Made by a program: the position numbers and the translations under genes. Below are positions 1 through 9,716 of a stretch of DNA of 64,000 nt, piece after piece. The stretch's first letter is position 1. Each line of letters starts with the position of its first letter. Below the pieces are notes generated by a model, which made no database searches, was not told the DNA's origin, and saw only the letters and a list, made by a program, of their open reading frames with translations. Origin of the DNA: Paraburkholderia phytofirmans PsJN. Lineage in GTDB: Bacteria; Pseudomonadota; Gammaproteobacteria; Burkholderiales; Burkholderiaceae. The DNA lies in the NCBI RefSeq assembly GCF_000020125.1, contig NC_010681.1, positions 744,001-808,000 on the forward strand, read 5' to 3'.

Positions 1-963
1 ACGACCGGCGAGCCCGCCGGCGTCGGTCCCGAATTGACAGTGCAGGCGCTGGCGGGCGCGGCGGCGCATTGGCCGCACGCGCAGTTCACCGTGCTGGGCG
101 ACGCCGGCCTGCTCGCCGAACGCGCGCGGGCCGTGGGCGTCGACTGGAGCGCGCTGGTCGCGGACGGCAAACGCGTGCGCCTCCAGCACCGGCCGCTCGG
201 AGCGCCTGCCGTTGCGGGCAAGCTCAACGCGGCCAACGGCCGCTACGTGCTCGACCTGCTCGACAGAGCGATCGATGGCGCGGTAGCCGGCACGTTCGAC
301 GCGATCGTCACTGCGCCGCTGCAAAAGAGCACCATCAACGATGCCGGCGTGCCGTTCACCGGCCACACCGAATATCTCGCCGAGCGCACGCACACGCCGC
401 GCGTGGTGATGATGCTGGCCGGCACCGGCAAGCGCCCGTTGCGCGTCGCACTGGCGACCACGCATCTGCCGCTCAAGGATGTGTCCGCCGCGTTGTCCAT
501 CGAAGGCATTGTCGAGACGCTGCGCATCATCGATCACGATTTGCGGCATCACTTCGGCTTGCCGGCGCCGCGCATCCTCGTGACGGGGCTGAACCCGCAC
601 GCGGGCGAAAACGGTTATCTCGGCCGCGAGGAAATCGATGTCATCACACCGGCGCTGAAGCTCGCGGACGCTCAAGGCATCGACGCGCGCGGTCCGTATC
701 CGGCCGACACGCTGTTCCAGCCGCGTTATCTGGACGAGGCCGATTGCGTGCTGGCCATGTTCCACGACCAGGGCCTGCCGGTATTGAAGTACGCCACGTT
801 CGGCGAAGGCATCAATGTCACGCTCGGTTTGCCGATCATCCGCACGTCGGTCGATCACGGCACCGCGCTCGACCTGGCCGGCACCGGCCGCGCCGACGCG
901 GGCAGCCTGATCGCCGCGATCGAGACGGCGGTGTCGATGGCGCAGCACCGCCGCGCGGGCTGA
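1..963 (+). CDS. pdxA: 4-hydroxythreonine-4-phosphate dehydrogenase PdxA (5' end outside window)
   Basis: PdxA oxidises 4-phosphohydroxy-L-threonine in the DXP-dependent pyridoxal phosphate pathway. The reading frame is open from base 1 and begins with [12 protein letters not shown], the conserved segment that sits about ten residues into the family, so only the extreme N-terminus is missing. Visible landmarks are GHTEYLAE with a metal-ligand histidine, [13 protein letters not shown], and [10 protein letters not shown] followed by [20 protein letters not shown]. The stop is TGA at 961-963. rsmA follows on the same strand, matching the surA-pdxA-ksgA order known from many proteobacteria; surA would lie off the left edge. 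Cytoplasmic dimer. Identification is firm. Confidence 0.96.
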   Translation, partial: TTGEPAGVGPELTVQALAGAAAHWPHAQFTVLGDAGLLAERARAVGVDWSALVADGKRVRLQHRPLGAPAVAGKLNAANGRYVLDLLDRAIDGAVAGTFDAIVTAPLQKSTINDAGVPFTGHTEYLAERTHTPRVVMMLAGTGKRPLRVALATTHLPLKDVSAALSIEGIVETLRIIDHDLRHHFGLPAPRILVTGLNPHAGENGYLGREEIDVITPALKLADAQGIDARGPYPADTLFQPRYLDEADCVLAMFHDQGLPVLKYATFGEGINVTLGLPIIRTSVDHGTALDLAGTGRADAGSLIAAIETAVSMAQHRRAG

Positions 964-1115
964 ATCGGCGCTGCCGGCCCGCTGCTCGCGTGTATCCTGC
1001 CGCTAGCAGGAGCGTGAGCGGCTCGGGTTCGGCGAGCGCGTCGAACGCGTCCAGAAGTGCGCGCCGCTCAGCCAGTTCCTTTTCTTAAGCAGCTCTCTTT
1101 CTTAGCGTTTCTTCG

Positions 1116-1946
1116 ATGTCCACCAGCAGACAGCAACAGGGCCGGCACCAAGGTCATATCGCGCGCAAGCGTTTCGGTCAGAATTTTCTGGTCGACATGG
1201 GCGTGATCGATTCGATCGTCGATGTCATCCGGCCGCAACGCGGCGAGCGCATGGTCGAGATCGGGCCGGGTCTCGGCGCGCTCACCGAACCGCTGATCGA
1301 GCGTCTCGCGACGCCGGAAGCGCCCTTGCACGCCGTCGAACTGGACCGCGATCTGATCGGCCGTCTGAAGACGAAATTCGGCGGCCTGCTCGAACTGCAC
1401 GCCGGTGACGCGCTTGCGTTCGACTTCGGCTCGCTGGCCGCGCCCGGCGAGAAAGCGTCGCTGCGCATTGTCGGCAATCTGCCGTACAACATTTCGAGCC
1501 CGCTGCTGTTTCATCTGACGTCGTTCGCGCATCGCGTCATCGATCAGCACTTCATGTTGCAGAACGAAGTAGTCGAGCGGATGGTGGCGGAGCCGGGCAC
1601 CAAGGCGTTCAGCCGTCTCTCGGTGATGCTGCAATACCGCTATGTGATCGACAAGCAACTCGATGTGCCGCCCGAGGCATTCAACCCGCCGCCGAAAGTC
1701 GATTCGGCAATCGTGCGGATGATCCCGTATGAACTGCATGAGTTGGCGCCAGTGGACGAGCGCGTGCTCGGCGAAGTGGTGACGGCCGCGTTCTCGCAGC
1801 GTCGCAAGATGTTGCGCAACACGCTGGCTGCCTATCGTGATTCGGTGGATTTCGAGGCGCTCGGCTTCGATCTGCAACGGCGCGCTGAAGACGTGCCTGT
1901 GGACGAATACGTGCGCGTGGCGCAGATCGTGGCGGCCAAAGCCTAA
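1116..1946 (+). CDS. rsmA: 16S rRNA adenine(1518/1519)-N6 dimethyltransferase RsmA (KsgA)
   Basis: This enzyme dimethylates two adjacent adenines in the helix 45 loop of 16S rRNA during late 30S assembly, using S-adenosylmethionine. The 276-residue product has family length. Near the N-terminus [10 protein letters not shown] marks the KsgA lead-in, [12 protein letters not shown] is the SAM-binding motif I, and [10 protein letters not shown] is the catalytic NLPY motif. [12 protein letters not shown] near the C-terminus is also typical. The gene lies 152 bases after pdxA on the same strand and is probably cotranscribed with it. Loss of KsgA gives kasugamycin resistance in other bacteria. Confidence 0.97.
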
Positions 1947-1990
1947 GCGTTGGCGGGGGCATCGCGTCTGCTCTCGAATAACGCGATCCT

Positions 1991-2926
1991 CTAGCCTGTC
2001 ACGCGTTTTGCCGGCGCGTTGACCAACGCGATGCCGGTCAGCACCAGCACCGCGGCCATCAGAAAGCGCAGGCTGAACGACTCGCCGAGCAGCAGCACGC
2101 CGAAGGTCACGCCGAACAGCGGTGTGAGAAACGAGAATACCGACAGGCGCGAAGCGATATAGCGCGTCAGCAACCAGAACCACAGCAGATAGCTGACGAA
2201 CGCCACGATCACCGCCTGATACGCGAGGCTCACCACGGTCAGCGGCGTGACGGTTTCCACGTGCGCCTGGCCGAGCCCGAGCGCAAGCGCGAGCAGCACC
2301 ACCGCCGACACCATCAGTTGATAAAACAGCGTCTTGCTGGCGCTCGATTGAGCGAGTCGCGTGGCGCGCACCACCACGGTTGTCGCGGCCCACGTGATGC
2401 CGCCCAGCACCCCGAGCGCGTCGCCCGCGACACCCGCGAGCAGCGAACCGCCGGTGGCGGGGCCATGCAGGAAGCCGTCCGCGAAGGCGAGCGAGATGCC
2501 CGCGAACGCGACGACGATACCCGCCCACTGAATCCGCCGCATGCGCTCGCCGTCGACGAACCAGTGCAGGCCGAGCGCCGTGAAGCACGGTGCGGTGTAC
2601 AGAAAGACCGCCATGCGCGACGCGCTGGTCAGCGTCAGGCCAAGAAAAATGCACACGAACTCGCCCGCGAACAGCACGCCCGCGAGCAGGCCGGCGCCCA
2701 GGGTGCCGTCGTCGCGAAAGAGCGGCGTGCCGCGTGAGCGCGCCCAGACCCACACCAGCACCGATGCAATCGCCGACCGGAGGCCCGCCTGGAAGACCGG
2801 CGGCACTGCCGCATTGGTGCTTTTGATCGCGACTTGCTGGAGGCCCCAGATTGCGCACAGGCCGACCATCAACAGGATGGCGAAGCTATCCGGGGCGCGG
2901 CGTGCGGGCAGGGCGGGAGTGCTCAT
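1991..2926 (-). CDS. DMT-superfamily (EamA) transporter
   Basis: The product is a 311-residue inner-membrane protein with about ten hydrophobic segments arranged as two EamA repeats, typical of drug/metabolite exporters. The frame stays open 45 codons further upstream, but the ATG at 2924-2926 (MSTPALPARR) is followed at once by a hydrophobic first helix (SFAILLMVGLCAIWGL), whereas the upstream part is arginine-rich and unlike a transporter leader; I therefore chose this start. It converges on rsmA and diverges from the porin gene. The substrate cannot be told from sequence. Confidence 0.85.
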   Translation of the reverse strand: MSTPALPARRAPDSFAILLMVGLCAIWGLQQVAIKSTNAAVPPVFQAGLRSAIASVLVWVWARSRGTPLFRDDGTLGAGLLAGVLFAGEFVCIFLGLTLTSASRMAVFLYTAPCFTALGLHWFVDGERMRRIQWAGIVVAFAGISLAFADGFLHGPATGGSLLAGVAGDALGVLGGITWAATTVVVRATRLAQSSASKTLFYQLMVSAVVLLALALGLGQAHVETVTPLTVVSLAYQAVIVAFVSYLLWFWLLTRYIASRLSVFSFLTPLFGVTFGVLLLGESFSLRFLMAAVLVLTGIALVNAPAKRVTG

Positions 2927-3185
2927 GGGCGATGTCGAGTCGGAAAATAGCTCGTACGATAGCAAACCTGTCCGCGCTGCCCACCGATGACCCCATTGCC
3001 TACGCGTGCTTCTTTTACGCCGCAAGCAAGGTTGCAAGCGTTTTTGCCGACTTAACAACACCTGTCTCAGACTAATTTCGCACGGCTCGCGTTTCGCGCT
3101 AAGGTTCTGCCACTAACGTTTTATCAGGACATTCCAGGCAGACAAACTCCATCCGCGCGACGCGGAGCCTGTACGAGGAGAAGTG

Positions 3186-4307
3186 ATGAAGAACGTAGGC
3201 AGGTTGGCGGCGGTCGCGGTGCCCGCGGCATTGGCGTCGTTGGGATGTCAGTTGGCGCAGGCGCAATCCAGTGTGACGCTGTACGGCGTGGTCGACGAAA
3301 GCGTGCGCTACCTGACTCACGCCAACAAGGCCGGCGATTCGTCGATTGGACTCGGCACGGGCGGCATGACGCAGAGCCGCTGGGGGCTGAAGGGCGTCGA
3401 GGATCTCGGCGGCGGCTGGTCTACCTTCTTCAAACTCGAAAACCGCATCTACGTCAACACCGGCCAGAGCGATCCCACGCTGCCGTTCTTCAATGAAGCA
3501 CAGGTCGGCGTGCGATCGGATTCGTACGGCCAGATCATCCTCGGGCGGCAGTACAACGTGGTGATCGAAGGTGTCACGGTGGCCGGCTACGGCAGCAATT
3601 CGTGGATCCCGTACGACTTCAGTTTTCAGCCTGAAATCACCATGACGGGCGGCATCTGGACCAGCAACCAGGTGCAATATCAGGCCAGATATAACGGCTT
3701 CACGTTCGCCGCCGGCTATGCATTCGGCGGCAATGCGGGCAATTCATACGGCAGCCAGATCGGCGCGGCCGCAGCTTATAAACCCGAAGGCGGTCCGTTG
3801 AGCGTGGGCGGCGCGTACGAAGTGTCGAAAGATTCGGTCAACGGCGCCGCCGCGAAGACATGGACTTTCGGCGGCGCGTACACGTGGAATCTGACGCGTT
3901 TTTCCGCCGGCTATATCGTCAATCAGAACGACGCGGGCTTTTCGAATTTCGCCAATGGCCCGTTCACCGCGCCCGTGCTGGCGGCGCTCAAATACACGGA
4001 CTTCGCGCGGCGCCGCATGATCATGGGCGGCATCACGCAACAGGTGAGCAACAAGTGGCACTTCGCCGCGAACGTCTGGCGCACGTTGCAGGACGGTAAG
4101 ACCGCCGCGCAGGACGGCTCAGCGTGGCAATATCAACTGGTTGCCGACTACAACCTGTCGCGGCGCACGGACGTCTATCTGGAAGGCGATTATTCGCTGT
4201 ATCGCGGCGACCTGATCGGCGCGCAACTGCAGGGCGTCAACAGCGTCGGGCTCGCGCAGAAGAGCTCGCAGATCGGCTTGATGGCAGGTATTCGACATCA
4301 GTTCTGA
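3186..4307 (+). CDS. Gram-negative porin, OmpC/Omp32-like
   Basis: This is a trimeric outer-membrane diffusion pore. The 373-residue product opens with a signal peptide ending in QLAQA, followed by SSVTLYGVVDESVRYL, the standard first beta strand of Burkholderiales porins. SRWGLKGVEDLGGGW and the terminal GIRHQF, with a C-terminal phenylalanine as required for BAM recognition, confirm the family. A GAGGAG ribosome site at 3175-3180 lies five bases before the ATG; an in-frame GTG directly before it is less likely. The gene is apparently monocistronic. These genomes carry many paralogous porins, so the specific role is unknown. Confidence 0.93.
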   Translation: MKNVGRLAAVAVPAALASLGCQLAQAQSSVTLYGVVDESVRYLTHANKAGDSSIGLGTGGMTQSRWGLKGVEDLGGGWSTFFKLENRIYVNTGQSDPTLPFFNEAQVGVRSDSYGQIILGRQYNVVIEGVTVAGYGSNSWIPYDFSFQPEITMTGGIWTSNQVQYQARYNGFTFAAGYAFGGNAGNSYGSQIGAAAAYKPEGGPLSVGGAYEVSKDSVNGAAAKTWTFGGAYTWNLTRFSAGYIVNQNDAGFSNFANGPFTAPVLAALKYTDFARRRMIMGGITQQVSNKWHFAANVWRTLQDGKTAAQDGSAWQYQLVADYNLSRRTDVYLEGDYSLYRGDLIGAQLQGVNSVGLAQKSSQIGLMAGIRHQF

Positions 4308-4394
4308 GTACTGATTCACAGGTGGCGCTCCCTGCAACGCCGGGCGATTCCGGGTACATTGACGGTCTCGTTACCACGCAACAGGGAGTGCATC

Positions 4395-4781
4395 ATGCGC
4401 CTGCTTCACACCATGCTCCGGGTCGGCGACCTGGACCGTTCGATTGCCTTTTACACAGAATTGCTCGGCATGAAACTGCTGCGCCGCGAAAATTATCCGG
4501 ACGGTAAATTCACGCTGGCGTTCGTCGGTTACGAAGATGAACGCGACGGCACCGTGATCGAACTTACTCACAACTGGGACACGCCTTCGTACGACCTCGG
4601 TACGGGCTTCGGCCATCTCGCCATCGAAATGGAAGACGCCTACGCCGCCTGTGAAAAGATCAAGGCGCAAGGCGGTACGGTCGTGCGCGAAGCCGGTCCG
4701 ATGAAACATGGCACGACCGTGATTGCGTTCGTCACGGATCCGGACGGCTACAAGATCGAGTTCATCCAGAAGAAGAAATAA
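4395..4781 (+). CDS. gloA: Lactoylglutathione lyase (glyoxalase I)
   Basis: GloA isomerises the hemithioacetal of methylglyoxal and glutathione to S-lactoylglutathione, detoxifying methylglyoxal. The 128-residue product is of normal single-domain length. It starts [20 protein letters not shown] and contains ELTHNW and GFGHLAIEM, with metal-ligand histidine and glutamate residues, and ends with [11 protein letters not shown]. The ATG at 4395 follows CAGGGAGTG; the open frame extends 12 codons upstream without homology. It lies between the porin and a small NTF2-like gene on the same strand, and may be transcribed with the latter, 25 bases downstream. Confidence 0.96.
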   Translation: MRLLHTMLRVGDLDRSIAFYTELLGMKLLRRENYPDGKFTLAFVGYEDERDGTVIELTHNWDTPSYDLGTGFGHLAIEMEDAYAACEKIKAQGGTVVREAGPMKHGTTVIAFVTDPDGYKIEFIQKKK

Positions 4782-4806
4782 GGCTCGCGGCAGGGCGAGG
4801 TCGACA

Positions 4807-5205
4807 ATGAATAACATCAATCCCTACTTCAACGAACTCGACGAGATCCACGTCGAAATCGAAGCCCTGTTCAACGGTTCCGCGGACGAAGGCGCACTGC
4901 AGCGAATCATGGCGCGCTTCGCACCGCAATTCACGCTGGTCATGACATCGGGCATCGCGTTGGATCACGCCGGCGTGCGCGAGATTTTCTCGAAGCTGCA
5001 CGGCGCGCGTCCAGGCTCGCAAATCACGATCCGCGACAAGGAGATCGTCGCGGAGTATCCGTCAGCGGCAGTGGTGAAATATCGCGAGTATCAGCGCGAC
5101 GGCGCCGGCAACGCGAACGTGCGGCGCTCTACGGCGGTGATGGATCTCGACGCGCACGGCAAGGTGACGTGGCGTCATCTGCAGGAAACTTTCTGCTCGG
5201 AATGA
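4807..5205 (+). CDS. NTF2-like (SnoaL/DUF4440 type) protein
   Basis: A 132-residue cytoplasmic protein with the helix-then-curved-sheet pattern of the NTF2-like superfamily: an N-terminal helical stretch (YFNELDEIHVEIEALF), a middle segment FAPQFTLVMTSGIAL, and a C-terminal strand ending TWRHLQETFCSE. Members of this superfamily include isomerases, hydrolases and non-enzymatic ligand-binding proteins. I see no residues that fix an activity. The ATG at 4807 follows AGGGCGAGG. It is downstream of gloA by 25 bases and converges on the YgjP-like gene. Confidence 0.65.
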   Translation: MNNINPYFNELDEIHVEIEALFNGSADEGALQRIMARFAPQFTLVMTSGIALDHAGVREIFSKLHGARPGSQITIRDKEIVAEYPSAAVVKYREYQRDGAGNANVRRSTAVMDLDAHGKVTWRHLQETFCSE

Positions 5206-5222
5206 GCGGTGTGTGTGACAAA

Positions 5223-5253
5223 CCGGCGCTTCGGATTGAAATCGAAGCGCCGG
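5223..5253. terminator. Candidate bidirectional hairpin between convergent genes
   Basis: CCGGCGCTTCG (5223-5233) pairs perfectly with CGAAGCGCCGG (5243-5253) around a nine-base loop. It sits in the 79-base gap between the convergent NTF2-like and YgjP-like genes. There is no strong T-run on either strand, so this is a likely but not certain intrinsic terminator. Confidence 0.5.
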
Positions 5254-5284
5254 CTTCAAGGCGCTACAAGGTACAAAATAAGCG

Positions 5285-6187
5285 TTAAAGCGTCGGCAGC
5301 AATTCCGGCGGATGCGACTTCAGTGTCTGCCGCGCTTCGCGGAATTCCGGAAAAATCGATTCGACTGTTTGCCAGAAGCGCGGGCTGTGATTCATTTCAC
5401 GCAGATGCGCGAGTTCGTGCGCGACGACGTAATCGATGATGGAAAGCGGGAAGTGAATCAGGCGCCAGTTCAGGCGAATCTTGCCGTCACTCGAACAACT
5501 GCCCCAACGCGTCGCCGCCGACGAGAGCGCGTACGCGCGATAGTTCACGCCCAGTTTCTCGGCGTAAATCGCAAGACGCTCGCCGAACAGACGCTTCGCT
5601 TCACCCTGCAGCCAGCCTTGCACGCGATCCTTGATCTGCTGCGGATCCGCTTGCAAGGGCAGCGGCACTTGCAGCGCCGCATCTTGCGCGCTGAACGCGA
5701 GCATGCCTTGCGGCGCGCCGAGTTTCACGCGCACGGGCTGACCGAGATAGGGCACCTCGGCGCCATCTTTCCAATCGACTTTCGGCAGCGCGCGCTGTTC
5801 GACACGCGTCTGCCATTCGATCAGCTTCGTGAAAATCCAGCGCTGCTTTTCGGTGATCGCGGTTTCGATATCGGCGAGCGTGACCCAGCGTGGTGCGGTG
5901 ATCGTGAGACCCGTGCTGTCGATCGCAAAACCGATCGAGCGGCGCGCCGAACGTTTGAGCGCGTAGTGCAGCGTGCGTGAGCCGATCGCGAGACTGCGCA
6001 GCTTGCTGCCATCCGGCGCGAGAGGCAGGGCCGGCTGCTGGCCGCCCGGCGAGCGCTGCGAAGCGCCGGGTGTGGGTGCGGAAGGTGAAGGCGACGACGA
6101 CATCGACCCCGGCTCGGCGAAGAGCGGGAGATCGAGTTGCCGGTTATCGAGCGCCGCAGCATGCTGCGGCGTAGGAGACTTCTGCAT
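5285..6187 (-). CDS. YgjP-like (DUF45, M48-type) metal-dependent hydrolase
   Basis: The 300-residue product has a proline/serine-rich N-terminal region of about 60 residues and then a DUF45 domain. The zinc motif HELAH is present in VVAHELAHLREMNHSPRFW, with the third ligand expected in the downstream H-x3-FW segment, and the conserved RWGSCSSDGKIRLNWRLI precedes it. Family members are predicted zinc peptidases related to SprT/WssA; physiological substrates are not established. It is the last gene of the glyQ-glyS-gmhB-plsC minus-strand group, 44 bases beyond plsC. The ATG at 6187 is the first available; the low-complexity N-terminus makes the true start uncertain. Confidence 0.85.
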   Translation of the reverse strand: MQKSPTPQHAAALDNRQLDLPLFAEPGSMSSSPSPSAPTPGASQRSPGGQQPALPLAPDGSKLRSLAIGSRTLHYALKRSARRSIGFAIDSTGLTITAPRWVTLADIETAITEKQRWIFTKLIEWQTRVEQRALPKVDWKDGAEVPYLGQPVRVKLGAPQGMLAFSAQDAALQVPLPLQADPQQIKDRVQGWLQGEAKRLFGERLAIYAEKLGVNYRAYALSSAATRWGSCSSDGKIRLNWRLIHFPLSIIDYVVAHELAHLREMNHSPRFWQTVESIFPEFREARQTLKSHPPELLPTL

Positions 6188-6231
6188 CGGATTCGGCTTC
6201 GCGCAAATACGCCTTCGAGGGCGTGGGCGCG

Positions 6232-6990
6232 TCAGATTGGTGCGGCGGCGGAACTGCTTTCCGCCGCGCGGTACGCTGTAGGATCGATGCGACGCATTTC
6301 AGCTTCGATCCACTGTTCGACGCGCGTGTTCACTTCATCGGGCGTGAGCCCCGTCGTCTCGATCGGCTTGCCGATCGACACTGTGACTATACCCGCATAT
6401 TTGAGAAACGAGTTGCGAGGCCACACACGTCCTGCGTTGTGCGCGATCGGCACGACCGGCGCGCCGGTGGCTGTCGCGAAACGCGCGCCGCCGGTTTTGT
6501 ACTTGCCTTGCTTGCCGGTCGGCGTGCGCGTGCCCTCCGGAAACATGATGACCCAGGCGCCTTCGGCCATGCGCGCGTTGCCTTGCTTGATGACCGATTC
6601 GAACGCGTACTTGCCTTCCTTGCGATCGATATGAACCATCTTCAGCATGCCGAGCGCCCAGCCGAAGAACGGCACGTACAGCAACTCGCGCTTGAACACA
6701 TAGCACAGCGGCCGCGGCATCAGCGCCGGAAAGGCCAGCGTTTCCCACGCCGATTGATGCTTGGAGAGCAGCACGGCGGGACCGTTAGGCAGGTTCTCGA
6801 AGCCTTCGATGTTGTAGCGGATGCCGTTGAGCCAGCGCACCGTATGCAGCGTCGCACGACACCAGCCGGCCGCCATCCAGTAGCGGTTGTCGGCGCGCAT
6901 GAACGGGAATGCGATGAAGCATGCAGTCGCGTACGGCACCGTGAACAGAACGAAGTAGATCAGCAGAAGCAAAGAGCGGATGAAGCGCAT
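6232..6990 (-). CDS. plsC: 1-acyl-sn-glycerol-3-phosphate acyltransferase
   Basis: PlsC acylates lysophosphatidic acid at the sn-2 position to give phosphatidic acid at the inner membrane. The chosen start at 6990 gives 252 residues with an immediate transmembrane segment (SLLLLIYFVLFTVPYATACF). Acyltransferase block I reads KHQSAWETL, with E where many PlsC proteins have D in the H-x4-D motif, and block III is FPEGTRTPTGK. The frame continues 33 codons upstream into the gmhB end, but that part is polar and has no family features. It lies 40 bases after gmhB in the same operon. Confidence 0.92.
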   Translation of the reverse strand: MRFIRSLLLLIYFVLFTVPYATACFIAFPFMRADNRYWMAAGWCRATLHTVRWLNGIRYNIEGFENLPNGPAVLLSKHQSAWETLAFPALMPRPLCYVFKRELLYVPFFGWALGMLKMVHIDRKEGKYAFESVIKQGNARMAEGAWVIMFPEGTRTPTGKQGKYKTGGARFATATGAPVVPIAHNAGRVWPRNSFLKYAGIVTVSIGKPIETTGLTPDEVNTRVEQWIEAEMRRIDPTAYRAAESSSAAAPI

Positions 6991-7030
6991 CGGCGTGGTC
7001 AGTGAGGGTTGGGGACGCGCGTGGCGCGCG

Positions 7031-7591
7031 TCACTCTTGAGCGTCGGCGAGGAAGTCGAGTGCGAAGGCGCGCAGGTCGTCGTGGACAATGGTGCCTTCG
7101 GGCAAGCCGCCGGCCTCGAGCGTTTTGCGGCCCTTGCCGGTCAGCACCAGATGAGCCGGATGGCCGAGCGACGCGCCTGCTTGCAGATCACGCAGAGAGT
7201 CGCCGACCACCGGCGTCTGTTCCGGATCGACCTCGAAACGCTCGTTGATCATCTTCAGCATGCCGGGCTTCGGCTTGCGGCACTCGCAGTGATCTTCCGC
7301 TGTATGCGGGCAGAAGAACACCGCGTCGATGCGCCCGCCGACCGCCGCCGCCATGCGATGCATCTTCAGATGCATCGCGTTGAGCGCGTTCATATCGAAC
7401 AGGCCGCGACCGATGCCCGACTGGTTGGTGGCGATCGCCACGCGATAGCCGGCCTGATTCAGGCGCGCGATGGCTTCGAGCGAACCGGGCAGCGCCACCC
7501 ATTCGTCCGGCGACTTGATGAACGCGTCGGAGTCGACGTTGATCACGCCGTCGCGGTCGAGGATCACCACTTTCTTGGTCGGCATCGGCAT
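7031..7591 (-). CDS. gmhB: D-glycero-beta-D-manno-heptose-1,7-bisphosphate 7-phosphatase
   Basis: GmhB removes the C7 phosphate in the ADP-heptose pathway that supplies the LPS inner core. The 186-residue product is a HAD phosphatase: motif I is ILDRDGVIN with both catalytic aspartates, motif II TNQSGIGRG, and VGDSLRDLQAG supplies the metal-binding motif IV. The cysteine/histidine zinc loop is visible as CPHTAEDHCECRKPKPGM. It is packed ten bases after glyS and 40 before plsC. ATG codons at 7591 and 7585 both fit as starts. Confidence 0.95.
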   Translation of the reverse strand: MPMPTKKVVILDRDGVINVDSDAFIKSPDEWVALPGSLEAIARLNQAGYRVAIATNQSGIGRGLFDMNALNAMHLKMHRMAAAVGGRIDAVFFCPHTAEDHCECRKPKPGMLKMINERFEVDPEQTPVVGDSLRDLQAGASLGHPAHLVLTGKGRKTLEAGGLPEGTIVHDDLRAFALDFLADAQE

Positions 7592-7601
7592 GGCTTAGGG
7601 C

Positions 7602-9701
7602 TCAGGCGGCGAGTCGGGAAATGTCGGCGACGCAATTCATCTGCTGATGCAGTGCGCCGAGCAAAGCCAAACGGTTGGCGCGCAACGCCGGATCTTCGGC
7701 ATTGACCATCACGTCGTTGAAGAACGTGTCGACCGGTTCGCGCAACGCGGCGAGCGCGGTTAGCGCGCCCGTGTAGTCGCGTGCCGCCAGTTGCGATTGC
7801 ACGCGCGGCGCGACTTGTTCGAGTTGCGCGTACAGCGCCTTTTCTGCAGCCTCGGTGAGCAGCGCAACCTGCACGCCGCCGGTCGCCGCGCCTTCCGACT
7901 TCTTCAAAATGTTCGAGATGCGCTTGTTGGCCGCCGCGAGCGACGCCGCTTCCGGCAACGCTGCGAATTCACGCACGGCATCCAGACGCGCGACGATGTC
8001 GTCGAGACGCGTGGGATTCAGCGCCAGCACCGCGTCGATTTCGCCCGGCGCGTAGCCACGTTCACGCAGCAGGCCGCGCAAACGGTCCATGCTGAATTCG
8101 TAAATGGCTTGCGTGGAATCCGTCACGTTCGGCACCGCTGCGAATTGCGCGTGAGCAGTACGCAGCAGTTCGACCAGATCGACCGGCAGTTGCTTCTCGA
8201 CGAGAATGCGCAGCACGCCGAGCGCGTGGCGACGCAGCGCGAACGGGTCCTTCTCGCCGGTGGGCTGCAGGCCGATGCCCCAGATGCCGACCAGCGTTTC
8301 GAGCTTGTCGGCCAGCGCGACGACGGTGCCGGTCGCGGTGGTGGGCAACGCGTCACCCGAGAAACGCGGCTGATAGTGTTCCGAACACGCGAGCGCGACT
8401 TCTTCCGGCTCGCCGTCGTGGCGCGCGTAGTACGTGCCCATCGTGCCTTGCAGCTCGGGGAATTCGCCCACCATGTCGGTGATCAGGTCGGCCTTGGCCA
8501 GACGCGCGGCGCGCTTTGCGAGCGCCACGTCCGCGCCGATCAGTTCGGCAATCGCGCCGGCCAGCGCTTCTACGCGCTCCACGCGCTGCAGCGCCGAGCC
8601 CAGCTTGTTGTGATACACGACGTTTGCGAGCAGCGGCACGCGGTCCGCGAGCGGCTTCTTCTTGTCCTGCTCGAAGAAGAACTTCGCATCGGCCAGACGC
8701 GGACGCACCACGCGTTCATTGCCTTCGACGATATCGCCCGGCGTGGACGTTTCGATGTTCGACACGATCAGGAAGCGCGAGCGCAGCTTGCCGTTCGCAT
8801 CGGTCAGCGCGAAGTATTTCTGGTTCGTCTGCATGGTGAGGATCAGGCATTCCTGCGGCACTTGCAGGAATTCGTCCCCGAAACGGCACGCGTAGACCAC
8901 CGGCCATTCGACCAGCGACGTCACTTCGTCAAGCAGCGATTCCGGCATCACGACCTGATCGCCGTCGGCTTGCGCGAGCAGATGCGTGCGGATGGTTTCC
9001 TTGCGGTCGGCGAAATTCGCTACCACGTGGCCTTTGTGCAGCAGCGTCTCGGCGTACGTATCCGCATGCTGGATCTGCACGAAACCTTCGGAGAGGAAAC
9101 GATGGCCGAGCGTGGTGTCGTCGGCGTCGATGCCGAGCGCGCTCACCGGCACGACCTGTTCGCCATGCAGCGCGGTCAGCCGATGCGCCGGACGCACAAA
9201 TTGCACGTTGGTGCCGTCGGGACGCTGATACGTCATGACCTTCGGGATCGGCAGCTTGGCGAGCGTTTCGTCGAGCGCGCTCTGCAGGCCGTCGGCGAGC
9301 GTGGCGCCCGGCGCGGCATAGCGCAGGAAGAAGGCTTCGGCCTTGCCGTCCTGCGCGCGCTCCAGGTCGTTCACCGAAAAATCGGGGAAGCCGAGCGCCG
9401 CGAGTTTTTTGGCGAGCGGCGCGGTGGGCTGGCCGTCTTTATCCAGCGCGACGGAAACCGGCAGCACTTTTTCGCGCACGTGTTTTTCCGGCGCAACCGC
9501 GCGCACGTTCTTGATCGTGACGGCGAGGCGGCGCGGCGTGGCATAACGTTCGAACGACAGTTCGCCTTCGATCAGGTCGCGCGCCGCGAGGCGCTGCGCA
9601 ATGCCTTCCGCGAAGGCGTCGCCGAGACGCGCGAGCGCTTTCGGCGGCAGTTCTTCGGTCAGCAGCTCGACGAGCAGGGTAGCTTGATGGGGTTGAGTCA
9701 T
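7602..9701 (-). CDS. glyS: Glycine-tRNA ligase beta subunit
   Basis: The beta subunit of the alpha2-beta2 bacterial glycyl-tRNA synthetase provides tRNA recognition and binding. The 699-residue product is of family length. It begins with the [15 protein letters not shown] segment and carries the HD-like core and a C-terminal DALR-type anticodon-binding region ending in DISRLAA. It follows glyQ by 15 bases and precedes gmhB by ten, so the three are translated from one message. A long open frame on the opposite strand here is a GC-rich shadow. Confidence 0.97.
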   Translation of the reverse strand: MTQPHQATLLVELLTEELPPKALARLGDAFAEGIAQRLAARDLIEGELSFERYATPRRLAVTIKNVRAVAPEKHVREKVLPVSVALDKDGQPTAPLAKKLAALGFPDFSVNDLERAQDGKAEAFFLRYAAPGATLADGLQSALDETLAKLPIPKVMTYQRPDGTNVQFVRPAHRLTALHGEQVVPVSALGIDADDTTLGHRFLSEGFVQIQHADTYAETLLHKGHVVANFADRKETIRTHLLAQADGDQVVMPESLLDEVTSLVEWPVVYACRFGDEFLQVPQECLILTMQTNQKYFALTDANGKLRSRFLIVSNIETSTPGDIVEGNERVVRPRLADAKFFFEQDKKKPLADRVPLLANVVYHNKLGSALQRVERVEALAGAIAELIGADVALAKRAARLAKADLITDMVGEFPELQGTMGTYYARHDGEPEEVALACSEHYQPRFSGDALPTTATGTVVALADKLETLVGIWGIGLQPTGEKDPFALRRHALGVLRILVEKQLPVDLVELLRTAHAQFAAVPNVTDSTQAIYEFSMDRLRGLLRERGYAPGEIDAVLALNPTRLDDIVARLDAVREFAALPEAASLAAANKRISNILKKSEGAATGGVQVALLTEAAEKALYAQLEQVAPRVQSQLAARDYTGALTALAALREPVDTFFNDVMVNAEDPALRANRLALLGALHQQMNCVADISRLAA

Positions 9702-9716
9702 TTCTTGATGTTCTCG